DNA from: Thermasporomyces composti | GTDB lineage: Bacteria > Actinomycetota > Actinomycetes > Propionibacteriales > Actinopolymorphaceae | Reading direction: 5' to 3' | DNA: 64,000 nucleotides | Assembly (NCBI RefSeq): GCF_003386795.1 | Contig: NZ_QTUC01000001.1 | Location: forward strand, 620,001-684,000 | Translations under genes and position numbers: made by a program | Notes under the pieces: generated by a model | The model's input: only the letters and a program-made list of their open reading frames with translations | Database searches by the model: none | What the model was told of the DNA's origin: nothing | In this document: positions 41,147 to 49,389 of the stretch, in pieces | Layout: every line of letters begins with the position of its first letter | Position numbering within the stretch: the stretch's first letter is position 1

Positions 41147-43273
41147 TCAGTCCATCAGCCGGCGGACCGCCGACGCCACCTCCTCGAGCCGTTCCTCGGT
41201 CCGCTGCCGCTGTCGCTTGACCCACTCCTTCCCCTCCGCCGCGATCCCCTCGAGGATCGCGAGGGTGTTCGTGAGCCCTGACGCGTCCAGAGCAACCGTC
41301 GAGGGGACCCCAAGGATTTCACCGTCCCGCCCGTCACCGTCCGAGATCATGGCGTCGGACGGTGCCTCACTGTCCAGTCCTACCCCGCCATCCAGATACC
41401 TTTCGGCGAGCAGCTGTAGGTCGTCGTCCACCAGCGTGTCGTCGAGGAGCTGCGTGTCACCGAGTGCCACTTCGGTCACGGTCACCTCGATCGGATTGCC
41501 ATCGACCAGGGTGAGCTGGAACGTCTGCCGAGAGCTAGCCAACCCGTCGACGCGGACCGCGGCGACCGCGTCGAAGCGGTAGTTGTGTCGCCCCATCACG
41601 CGGTGGGTCCCGTTGACGAAGTCGAGGTCCACATCAACCTGCCGCACCCCGTCGTCAGTCAACAAGAACAGCAGGAGCCGGTACCGGGAGTAACGCCATG
41701 GACCATCCAGGACCCTGGCCCGCTTGTAGGACTGAGCTGGTGACGCAAGGCAGGCGTGAGCGATCACCTGACTCGGTCGAAGCCCGCAACTTCGCATGAC
41801 TTCGTCGAGGATGACTCTTCGGTCGCAGTCGAACCAGAACGCCACCAACGGGTCGGATGGCCGATCGGACAGCTTCCGCTCCCACAAGAAGTGACGGAGC
41901 CGACGACCGGCGAGCTCGTGCGCCCGTTCGAGAGCGTCGGCTCTTTCCCGCCTCCGTTCGGTGCTGATGTAGAGCCACGCCCACACGCCATAGATCGCGC
42001 CTACGACGGCGAGCACGGTCCAGGCGAGGCCAGGCAGTGGCGAGGCAGAGACGGCCCGGCCAGCCACCCGAAGTCCGCCGGCGGTCGCTGTGACGAGTCC
42101 GCCACCGCAGGCGAGCTTGACCCACCACGGAGTACGGAGCTCGTGGACGTACGCGGTGAGACTACCGTTCTCCCACTGCCTCCGGACCCTGCCGACAAGG
42201 TGACGAACTAGCCACGCGAGCTGATCGGCGTAGACCCGCTGCTCGCGGTAGATCTCGACGAGCTCGTCCCGCAAACGCTGCCGAATGCCGGCCGTGCCCT
42301 CCAGCCACACGTCACGGTCGGTGCCGGCGGGAACGTAGCGTGCGAAGTACCGGTCGAAGAGCTGGTCGACACCACTCGCGAACCCACCCGCTGGTGGACG
42401 GCGTCTGTGCCTGGAGGGGACGAACTGGGCCTCCTTGGCTTGGCGACGCTCAGTACGGAACCGCCATTCCGCTCCCGCCACGGCGAACGCCACCAGGCCG
42501 AGACCGAGGAGAAGCAGATCGAACCAGGGCGCGAGCGTCCCTCGCTGACCCGCCAGTGGTGCGAGCTTGCCCACGGCGAACAGGAACCCCGCCGTGCCGA
42601 GCGCCAACCGGAGCCAGTCACCCGCCGAGATCGCCGCGGGTCTTACCGGTGCGGCTCGGGGACCGGCTGGGGGCGGCTCGAAAAACTTCCACAGCCTCTC
42701 CCGCCTGTTCCAGGCTTCGCGACCGGCTTTGGCCCGGTCGACCGAGAGCTGCCACATCTGGTCGACCATCGATCCTTCGAGCAGGGCCCCGAGGTGGCCG
42801 ACGATGAGGTCTCGTTGGCGCGGTGGAAGCTGGTCGAGCTGCTTGAGCAGCACCTCCGGGTCGGCAGCGGCCGGCGAGCCGAGCAAGCTCACGATCACTC
42901 GAAGGCCGGCCGTCCACTCGTCCTGAGTGTCCCGCCATGTAACGCGGTCACAGATGGACCGCAGCTGAGCCACGTCCTCCTTGCCCAGCTGCCGCAAGGT
43001 CCGCGCACTCAACAGGGCAAGCAGCCAGTAGAACCGCACCTGGTTGTTCTCATATCCGCGAGCCACGGCGTCCTCGATGTGCTCACGAGCCTTGTCCGGC
43101 AGCCCGGCATCGAGACATGCGACTCCGATCTCGAACCGCTTCTCTGGTGTGGCGTCTGGCGGAGCTTGGTAGACGATGTTGAGGTGGACCGCCTCGGTCT
43201 GGATGCCCACACGAGCGTTATCGCGCGCGATATTGCCACGGAAAGAGTCCTCGTCGCGCGTCAAGCCATTCAT
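41147..43273 (-). CDS. TPR-like, four-TM protein with N-terminal amyloid-like motif (putative receptor/partner)
   Basis: 708 residues; I do not recognise a named family. Residues 14-34 read NIARDNARVGIQ followed by TEAVHLNIVY, closely matching a motif in the upstream gene product (NIATGNARVGIQ). Residues 43-110 form TPR/Sel1-like helices (EKRFEIGVACLDAGLPDKAR). Four hydrophobic helices lie at about 219-240, 248-268, 383-404 and 413-435. The cytosolic C-terminal part (440-708) includes a beta-rich region near 525-605 that may be PH- or bacterial-PH-like. The end is helical (VKRQRQRTEERLEEVASAV). The ATG overlaps the upstream stop (ATGA), so the two proteins are made together. A membrane-bound partner of the nucleosidase protein is the simplest reading; this is inference. 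Confidence 0.7.
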   Translation of the reverse strand: MNGLTRDEDSFRGNIARDNARVGIQTEAVHLNIVYQAPPDATPEKRFEIGVACLDAGLPDKAREHIEDAVARGYENNQVRFYWLLALLSARTLRQLGKEDVAQLRSICDRVTWRDTQDEWTAGLRVIVSLLGSPAAADPEVLLKQLDQLPPRQRDLIVGHLGALLEGSMVDQMWQLSVDRAKAGREAWNRRERLWKFFEPPPAGPRAAPVRPAAISAGDWLRLALGTAGFLFAVGKLAPLAGQRGTLAPWFDLLLLGLGLVAFAVAGAEWRFRTERRQAKEAQFVPSRHRRRPPAGGFASGVDQLFDRYFARYVPAGTDRDVWLEGTAGIRQRLRDELVEIYREQRVYADQLAWLVRHLVGRVRRQWENGSLTAYVHELRTPWWVKLACGGGLVTATAGGLRVAGRAVSASPLPGLAWTVLAVVGAIYGVWAWLYISTERRRERADALERAHELAGRRLRHFLWERKLSDRPSDPLVAFWFDCDRRVILDEVMRSCGLRPSQVIAHACLASPAQSYKRARVLDGPWRYSRYRLLLFLLTDDGVRQVDVDLDFVNGTHRVMGRHNYRFDAVAAVRVDGLASSRQTFQLTLVDGNPIEVTVTEVALGDTQLLDDTLVDDDLQLLAERYLDGGVGLDSEAPSDAMISDGDGRDGEILGVPSTVALDASGLTNTLAILEGIAAEGKEWVKRQRQRTEERLEEVASAVRRLMD

Positions 43274-44505
43274 GATGACAACCCCTTGGCGACGGCGATG
43301 ATCGTGGCCACCTTCGCGGCGAGGTCAGCGACGTCCGCGACCAGGCCCCGCAGCTTCTTGAGCGCCACCAAGGCCTTCGTGGGTGGCGATTCCTTCCTCA
43401 AGGAGTCGTCCGCGACGTCGAGCTCGGCTGTCGCGGCGGCATAGCTCTCCTCGTCCAACCGGCCGTCGCGATACGCCCGCTCGAGGAGCCGCCGAAGGTC
43501 GGCGAGGTCCGCCGCCAGGTCGATCGAGCGTTCTCGGTCACCGCCGACCACGACCGAACCTTGGATCGTTCCCGCCTGGATGCCCACCCTGGCGTTGCCG
43601 GTCGCGATGTTCTGGTGGACGACGCCGAACCGCTCAGATCCCATCCAGTCCGAGCTCACTCCGTCCGGGCCGATGCGCTGGAGCTCCCGAGGCTCAGGCG
43701 CCGTCCTCGCGAACTCGGGTCGCGCACGCGTGGCACCGACGGTCATCGGGTTTGCCTGGTCGCCTCTCGGCGCGGCGACCAGCTCGTCCACCAGCGCCAC
43801 CGCGAAGGCAGCCGCGTGCGCGGCCGCCCGAGGTTGCCAGTTCTCGGCGTCCGTGGCCGCCTTCGTCCCGTCAGCCCGGTCGCTGATGCCCCGGATCACG
43901 ACGACTGGGAGCGAACGGTTGAGGTGTGCCGCCTGTGCGACCCCAGCCGCTTCCATCTCGATGGCCAACGCGTCGTTGTAGTGCTCCCGCACCCACCGAG
44001 CCTGGTCGGAGATCGCCGAGTCGTGCACGACCTCACCCGCGGCGATGGGCCCGAAGTGGACTTTCGGTGTGTCGGCCAGGTCACGCGCCCACTCGTCACT
44101 GCGTGCCACGTGCTGGACGACCTGGCCCGCGACGTGCGCGATCTCCCACGCGCGGGGCCGCGCCTTCAGACCGTCGTCCTCGCTCGTGGCCCCGTGATAG
44201 GCGTAGACCTGCGAAGCGACCACGACGTCCCCGAGCTTGACGCTCGGCCACAAGGCTCCGGCGACGCCCACGAAGAGCACAGCGGCGGGACCGAACAGGT
44301 GGATGGCTCGCTCGGCCAGCACCGCCGCGGAATGGTTGCCCTTGCCCACCAAGCCGAGCGCGACCTGGCAGCGCTCGCCGAACTGCCCGACTTCGAAGCG
44401 CGTGCCGCCAGAGGCCCATTCCACGCGCACCTGACGCATCTTCTTCCGGACCGCCTGGTACTCCAGATTCAAGGCGGTGAGGATCACGACGTCACAGCTA
44501 CTCAT
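43270..44505 (-). CDS. Purine nucleosidase/phosphorylase-like protein with C-terminal amyloid-like motif (putative effector)
   Basis: 411 residues. Residues 4-245 are a PNP_UDP_1/MTAN-type fold: VVILTALNLEYQAV, FVGVAGALWPSVKLGDVVVA, then AIEMEAAGVAQAAH with Glu185 and GISDRADG with Asp209 in the catalytic positions of MTA/SAH nucleosidases. A linker leads to residues 299-320, where NIATGNARVGIQAGTIQGSV plus VV resembles bacterial RHIM/pseudo-palindrome amyloid motifs (core GIQAG). The last 90 residues are helical: DLADLRRLLERAYRDGRLDE, and a hydrophobic end ADLAAKVATIIAVAKGL. Stand-alone metabolic nucleosidases are near 230-270 residues and lack this extension. The start overlaps the NUDIX stop by 8 nt. 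Similar nucleosidase domains act as effectors in NLR-like bacterial immunity, possibly cleaving NAD- or adenosine-type nucleotides. Confidence 0.8.
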   Translation of the reverse strand: MSSCDVVILTALNLEYQAVRKKMRQVRVEWASGGTRFEVGQFGERCQVALGLVGKGNHSAAVLAERAIHLFGPAAVLFVGVAGALWPSVKLGDVVVASQVYAYHGATSEDDGLKARPRAWEIAHVAGQVVQHVARSDEWARDLADTPKVHFGPIAAGEVVHDSAISDQARWVREHYNDALAIEMEAAGVAQAAHLNRSLPVVVIRGISDRADGTKAATDAENWQPRAAAHAAAFAVALVDELVAAPRGDQANPMTVGATRARPEFARTAPEPRELQRIGPDGVSSDWMGSERFGVVHQNIATGNARVGIQAGTIQGSVVVGGDRERSIDLAADLADLRRLLERAYRDGRLDEESYAAATAELDVADDSLRKESPPTKALVALKKLRGLVADVADLAAKVATIIAVAKGLSS

Positions 44506-45277
44506 CGCCTCGGTCTCCCTCCTCGTCAGTGCCCGATTGGCCGGCGACGGGTTGGTCGGCGCCCGGTGGCTCGGGGGCTGGGCGAGTCATCGGCGGGTGC
44601 AATGTCTGTCGAGGACCGCGACGGAAGAGCTGCGCTGGACGACCCGTCTCGGTCTTCCTGGTGGCACCGACCGGGACGACGAAGCCCTCGACGCTCTTCA
44701 CCTTCCGGTAGAAGTTCCGCGGGTCGAGGCGGACGCCCCAGACCGCCTCGTAGACCTGCTGCAGCTCTGCGATGGTGAACTCCGGGCCGCAGAACGCGGT
44801 GGCCAGTGCGGAGTACTCCAGCTTGTTCCGGGCGCGCTCGACGCCGTCGGTGAGGATCTGTCGGTGGTCGAACGCGAGCCGGGTGCAAGGCGACAGCGCG
44901 ACGTCGACGGGCACCCAGCGTGCGGCGGACGCGTCGGTGCCGGCGACGGGCTCCGGAAGGCCGGGCGCGATCGCGAGATACGCGACGGAGATGACCCGCC
45001 CCCGTGGGTCCCGTCCGGGTGCGCCATAGGCGGCGAGCTGCTCGAGGTGCAGCGTGTCGGCGGTGAGGCCGGCTTCCTCGTTCAGCTCGCGGTGTGCTGC
45101 TTCCAGCAGGTCCTCTCCTGCGTTGTTCAAGAACCCGCCGGGGAGGGCGAGCTGCCCCTGGTACGGCTCGATCCCCCGCTCGACGAGCAGCGCGTGGAGT
45201 CGGCCCTCGCGCAGCGTCAGGATGACCAGGTCCACCGCGAGCAGCACGGCGGGAGGAACCCACTGATCGTCGATCAC
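44498..45277 (-). CDS. NUDIX hydrolase with NrtR-like winged-helix C-terminus
   Basis: 259 residues from GTG 45277. The NUDIX box is readable as GGFLNNAGEDLLEAAHRELN then EEAGL, with one extra residue in the first loop relative to G-x5-E but the REL-x-EE-x-G catalytic part intact. Residues 155-215 (KLEYSALATAFCGPEFTIAE, LQQVYEAVWGVRL, NFYRKVKSVEGF) match the winged-helix part of NrtR-type regulators, which bind ADP-ribose and control NAD metabolism. It could be a repressor, an ADP-ribose pyrophosphatase, or both. The last 45 residues are Pro-rich and disordered. First gene of a three-gene overlapping operon; a perfect palindrome lies 15 nt upstream of its start. Confidence 0.85.
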   Translation of the reverse strand: MIDDQWVPPAVLLAVDLVILTLREGRLHALLVERGIEPYQGQLALPGGFLNNAGEDLLEAAHRELNEEAGLTADTLHLEQLAAYGAPGRDPRGRVISVAYLAIAPGLPEPVAGTDASAARWVPVDVALSPCTRLAFDHRQILTDGVERARNKLEYSALATAFCGPEFTIAELQQVYEAVWGVRLDPRNFYRKVKSVEGFVVPVGATRKTETGRPAQLFRRGPRQTLHPPMTRPAPEPPGADQPVAGQSGTDEEGDRGDE

Positions 45278-45292
45278 GGTCGCCAGCGTAGG

Positions 45293-45313
45293 TTCTTGTC
45301 ACTTTGACAAGAA
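45293..45313. promoter_or_regulatory. Perfect 9+3+9 palindrome, likely operator of the NUDIX operon
   Basis: Arms TTCTTGTCA (45293-45301) and TGACAAGAA (45305-45313) are exact inverse complements around the centre CTT. The element is 15 nt upstream of the NUDIX/NrtR-like start codon, where a repressor would block initiation. Length and placement fit a dimeric winged-helix protein binding its own promoter. Confidence 0.65.
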
Positions 45314-45465
45314 GCCCTCGAGCTGGCCGAAGGCGGTCAGGTCACCGGAGAGGCGCCATCCGGAATGGGCGACGTCGGGATGCCCGCCGACCATCGGCTT
45401 CCCTGCGCTTGAGCGACCAACGAGGAGCAACCTCGAATGGCAGAGAACGAACGCGACAGTCGGCG

Positions 45466-47118
45466 TCACAGTCCAAGCGCCAGACCTTCGGCGCGGGGAT
45501 CGCTCCCGCCGACGAGCACGCCGGAGGATGGGTCGCGGGCGATGATTTGCAGGGCGCTCAGACCGCTCCACTCACCCTCGACGACGACCTGGTGCCCGCG
45601 GTCCCGCAACGCCTCCGCGAAGGCCGGGCCGAACCGTCCTTCCAGCCTCAGCTCGAAGCCGTTCGAGCTGGCCGGCGGTGTCGTGGTCACCCACTGGGGC
45701 CGCTCCACCACCTGCTGGACGTCCCACCGACCGTCGATGAGGCCCACCACGGCCTGGAGGTTCCACTGTGGCTGGCGGTCGCCGCCCGGTGTCCCGCCGA
45801 CCACGACCACGCGCCCCTCGCCGTCGGCGACGAGGTAGCAGTTGAGCGTGTGCATGGGCTTCTTTCCAGGAGCGAAGACGTTGGGGTGCCGGTCGTCGAG
45901 CGAGAACGCCTGGGCTCGGTTGTTGAGCAGGACCCCGGTGTCACCCGCCACGACCCCACTGCCGAAGTTGCTGGCGACCGACTGGATGAGCGACACCATC
46001 ACCCCCTCGGCGTCGACGACGCACAGGTAGGTGGTGTCACCGTCATCGAACACCCCGGGCGGGACGTCGACACTCGCGGGCTCGCCGATCGTCCGCGCTC
46101 GCTCCCGCGCCCAGTCCTTGGAGAGCAGCCGCTCGACCGGCGAAGGTCCGAACGCTGGGTCCTGGCAGTAGGCGTGGCGGTCAGCAAAGGCTCGCTTGAT
46201 CGCCTCCACGAGGACATGGGTGGCCTCCGGCGTCGCGACGCCCATCCCTTGGATGTCGAACTCCTCGACGATGTTGAGCGCCTCGAGCATGATCAGCCCC
46301 TGGCTCGGCAGCGCCGTCTGGTAGACGGTGAAGCCGCGATAGGTCGTCGCGTATGGAGGCGACACCACGGTGCGGTGGTCGGCGAAGTCACTGGCCCGCA
46401 ACGCTCCACCAAGCTCTTCCACCGCCACCGCGATCTGCTTGGCGATCTCACCGCGATAGAAGACGTCGGGGCCGGATTCGGCGATCGCCTCCAGCGTGCG
46501 GGCAAGGTCGTCTTGCCGCAGGACGTGTCCCGGCGAGGGAGGACGACCATCGGGCAGGAACACCTTCGCCGTCGCCGGGTACGCCCGGAGCAGGTCGGCG
46601 AAGGCGGCGATGTAGGACGCCAGCACCGGCGAGATGGCGTGCCCCCGGGCGTACTCGACCGCGGGCTCGACCAGCTCCGCGAACGACCGCGTGCCCCACC
46701 GGTCCAGGAGCGTGAAGTAGCCGTCGACCATGCCGGGAACCGTGATGGACAGCGGTCCGGTGCTGGGCATGCGTCCCCCTCCGGCCTGACGCATCCCCTC
46801 GAGCGTGGCGCCCCGGGGCGCGATGCCGCTGCCCTGGACGGACCACACCCGACCCGCGCCACCGTCGTCGCGAGGGTCGTAGACCAGTGCGAAGAGATCC
46901 CCGCCGAGCGCGCACATCTCGGGCATCACGACCGACGCCACGAGGCCTGCGGCGACAGCCGCGTCCACCGCGTTGCCGCCCCGGGCCAGCACGTCCAGCC
47001 CGGCTCTGGTCACCAGCGGATGCGCCGCCGCCACCATCCCGCGCCGCGCGAACACGGGAGCGACGCGGCGGCGGGGCCACTCGAAATCCGACGCATCCGT
47101 TCGTGGGAACCCAATCAT
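45466..47118 (-). CDS. Gamma-glutamyltransferase family protein, no signal peptide
   Basis: 550 residues from ATG 47118. Ntn-hydrolase features are ARRGMVAAAHPLVTRAGLDV, RGGNAVDAAVAAGLVASVVM, GPLSITVPGMVDGYFTLLDR, and the autoprocessing site DDGDTTYLCVVD with nucleophile Thr362; then NNRAQAFSLD and VVVGGTPGGDRQPQW. Unlike secreted Ggt, there is no signal peptide, so it should act in the cytosol on gamma-glutamyl or related amides. The start overlaps the stop of the substrate-binding protein gene upstream (ATGA), suggesting it processes what that protein helps import. No permease genes are adjacent. Confidence 0.87.
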   Translation of the reverse strand: MIGFPRTDASDFEWPRRRVAPVFARRGMVAAAHPLVTRAGLDVLARGGNAVDAAVAAGLVASVVMPEMCALGGDLFALVYDPRDDGGAGRVWSVQGSGIAPRGATLEGMRQAGGGRMPSTGPLSITVPGMVDGYFTLLDRWGTRSFAELVEPAVEYARGHAISPVLASYIAAFADLLRAYPATAKVFLPDGRPPSPGHVLRQDDLARTLEAIAESGPDVFYRGEIAKQIAVAVEELGGALRASDFADHRTVVSPPYATTYRGFTVYQTALPSQGLIMLEALNIVEEFDIQGMGVATPEATHVLVEAIKRAFADRHAYCQDPAFGPSPVERLLSKDWARERARTIGEPASVDVPPGVFDDGDTTYLCVVDAEGVMVSLIQSVASNFGSGVVAGDTGVLLNNRAQAFSLDDRHPNVFAPGKKPMHTLNCYLVADGEGRVVVVGGTPGGDRQPQWNLQAVVGLIDGRWDVQQVVERPQWVTTTPPASSNGFELRLEGRFGPAFAEALRDRGHQVVVEGEWSGLSALQIIARDPSSGVLVGGSDPRAEGLALGL

Positions 47119-48956
47119 CGCGCTCCCTTCGCGGGGACGAGGCGACCGGCGTACAGCAGCATGACGGTGAAGTTGTCGGCGTAGGGCGAGTTCTGCAGGA
47201 TCGGATCGTCGTCCGGTGGCCACGAATCCACTCGGTGCCCTTCCAGGACCGGGTTGTTCCCGTAGCGCTCGAACAGCGGGACCATCGGAAGCAACTCGTT
47301 GAACGCCAACGCGAGCGAGGTGACCGTCCGTCGCTGAGCCTCCTCGTCCAGCCCTTCACCCGACTCGACGACCAAGCGCTCCAGGTCGACCGTGCCCAGC
47401 GCCTTCGTCTCCTGACGGAGCTCGAAGCCCATGCCACGCCCACCTTGGTTCGCCGCCACCGGGATGTTGTGGGTGAACAGGTCCTGGACGAACGCGAAGT
47501 GAGGGTGCGGGTGGGCCGACGTGCCCCACGCTTGGATGGCGAGCTCGAAGTTGCCCTTGTCGACGTCGATGGGCTGCTGGGTGTGGGTGACGCCCCGCCC
47601 GACCACCTCGATGCCGAACGCCGACAGCTGCGAGGCGACGTTCTCACCGGCGGCGGACCAGTCGGCGAACTCGGCGGGAAAGATCAGCTCGTACCGCGCC
47701 GGCCTCCCGTCCGGCGTCAGCCACCGCTCGCCCTCCTTGCGCCAGCCGGCCTGCGCGAGCAGCTCAGCGGCACGCTCCTGGTCATGCTCGTAGCGGTTCA
47801 GCAGGTCGATGTCGTCTGACGCCAGCCAGAGCGGCACCAGGTTGTCGGAGAACCCGGCCATGTACCGCACACCCTTGCCGGACCTCCCAAGGGACACTTC
47901 GCCGTTCTCGTCACGGTCGATCGCGTGGGCGAAGGCTTGACGTACCCGCACGTCGGTGAGCTCCTCGCACCTGGCGAGGTTGAACAGCAGGGCTGGTCCG
48001 GAGTAGATCGGCGGGCGAATGATCCGGAAGCCCTTGCGGACCAGTTGTCGCTCGGTCGCGACCGGGAAGCCGTGGGTGGCGTAGTCCATGTTCCTCGCCA
48101 GCACCACCGGCGTGATCGTGGTGGTCTCGCCGTTGTGGATGACGACCCGGTCGAAGGCCACCCGATCCGCGGCGTACCCCCTGGGGTTCTTGACCAACGT
48201 GAGCTCGGCGTTGGTGATCGTGTCGTAGTCGTAGTCGAACGGGCCGGAGACGATGGCCCGCTCGGGACGGAACGCCTGGAACTCCTCGTTGAGCCGTTTG
48301 CCTTCCGGCGTCTCGAGGTCCCCGCCGTTGCGGAACAGCTCTTCCGCCCGCCGCGCCCACGTGCCGTACGTCGCGTCCGCGTGGATGCGCTGCCGCAGGA
48401 TGTAGCGCTCGAGCACGCTGGACGGCTTCTTCATCGTCACCACGACCGTGCGGTCATCCGCGGCCTCGACGCGGTCGATGTACTCCCACAACGAGTTGCG
48501 CATGATGCGCAGGCACCAGTACGTCGACAGCGCGTCCCGGCTCGTGATCGGCGTTCCGTCGCTCCAGGTGAGCCCGTCCCGCAGCGTGAACGTGAAGGTC
48601 CGCGCCGTCTGGTCGGTCTCCCAACGCTCGATGAGCATGGGTTCCCACGTCCGCTCCTTCCAGCGGTACATCGCGCCTGGCGTCATCACCAGGTCGATGT
48701 AGAAGTGGCCGCCCAGGATCGAGTCGGGAACGCCGTCCATCAGGTTGAAGTGGCCCTTGGGCGGCACCTGGTAGGCGGTGCCGCCGTGGAACACCGCGGG
48801 CCGAGCGGCGCCGCGGTCGGAATCATCGCCGCACGATGGGAGGGTCAGAGCACTCGCACCCCCACCGAGAAGGGCCAGCACGTGCCGGCGAGTGAGCGGG
48901 CGTCCCGAGACGCTCACGTGGTCGGGGCGACCAGAGCGCGGATGTGATGAGGCCAC
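47115..48956 (-). CDS. Peptide/oligopeptide-type ABC substrate-binding lipoprotein (SBP_bac_5), Tat-like signal
   Basis: 613 residues from GTG 48956 (GGAGGG just upstream; GTG 48968 is an alternative). The N-terminus has RPLTRRHVLALLGGGASAL and a lipobox ending LPSC, so it is probably a Tat-exported lipoprotein. The body shows family 5 features: ERTWEPMLIERWETDQTART, FTLRDGLTWSDGTPITSRDA, VRVRQAFAHAIDRDEN and the C-terminal PMVPLFERYGNNPVLEG. Expected ligand: peptides or similar. It is co-translated with the GGT-like enzyme, but no ABC permease or ATPase is encoded nearby, so it is an orphan receptor in this window. Confidence 0.87.
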   Translation of the reverse strand: MASSHPRSGRPDHVSVSGRPLTRRHVLALLGGGASALTLPSCGDDSDRGAARPAVFHGGTAYQVPPKGHFNLMDGVPDSILGGHFYIDLVMTPGAMYRWKERTWEPMLIERWETDQTARTFTFTLRDGLTWSDGTPITSRDALSTYWCLRIMRNSLWEYIDRVEAADDRTVVVTMKKPSSVLERYILRQRIHADATYGTWARRAEELFRNGGDLETPEGKRLNEEFQAFRPERAIVSGPFDYDYDTITNAELTLVKNPRGYAADRVAFDRVVIHNGETTTITPVVLARNMDYATHGFPVATERQLVRKGFRIIRPPIYSGPALLFNLARCEELTDVRVRQAFAHAIDRDENGEVSLGRSGKGVRYMAGFSDNLVPLWLASDDIDLLNRYEHDQERAAELLAQAGWRKEGERWLTPDGRPARYELIFPAEFADWSAAGENVASQLSAFGIEVVGRGVTHTQQPIDVDKGNFELAIQAWGTSAHPHPHFAFVQDLFTHNIPVAANQGGRGMGFELRQETKALGTVDLERLVVESGEGLDEEAQRRTVTSLALAFNELLPMVPLFERYGNNPVLEGHRVDSWPPDDDPILQNSPYADNFTVMLLYAGRLVPAKGAR

Positions 48957-49389
48957 GCCACCCTCCACCTGCGTCGAGCACGGCGACCTCCCCGTGGGCG
49001 CCCAGGGGTACGTGCGGCCGCTTGTCGCTCAGGAGTCTTCCGCCAACTCAGGCGCAGGTGAAGGTTCGCGGTGCACCGCGTCCTCCATCGGACTCACGAC
49101 ACCAGGCGTCCAAGGTCACGAAACACCGCCGTCACGACGGCGCGCTTGGTGGACCGTGTCGGAAGTCCCGACCGCGATGGAGGGATGTCGTCGACGATCC
49201 GGAGCCACTCGGCGCCTCCTCATCGTGCGTCCTTCGACGGACGAGGCGGCCGAGGCGCAGCGGCATGACCGCGACGTTGTCGGCGTCAGGCGGGGCCCGC
49301 GCGGAAGGCGTGGCTCCCGCGGCAACCGGCGCTTCCGGACCCGATGCCCTCGAGACCAGCGGCCCGAGGGCGTCAGGCTGCACCCTCGC
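48957..49389. other. Intergenic region containing a remnant of a second SBP-gene end
   Basis: 433 nt without an intact gene. At 49236-49289 the minus strand encodes PPDADNVAVMPLRLGRLV, parallel to the SBP C-terminus SPYADNFTVMLLYAGRLV. By eye about 42 of 54 bases agree with 47136-47189. The frame continues for about 30 unrelated residues. This looks like the leftover 3' end of a duplicated SBP gene. The remaining sequence shows no promoter or RNA element that I can defend. Confidence 0.45.
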
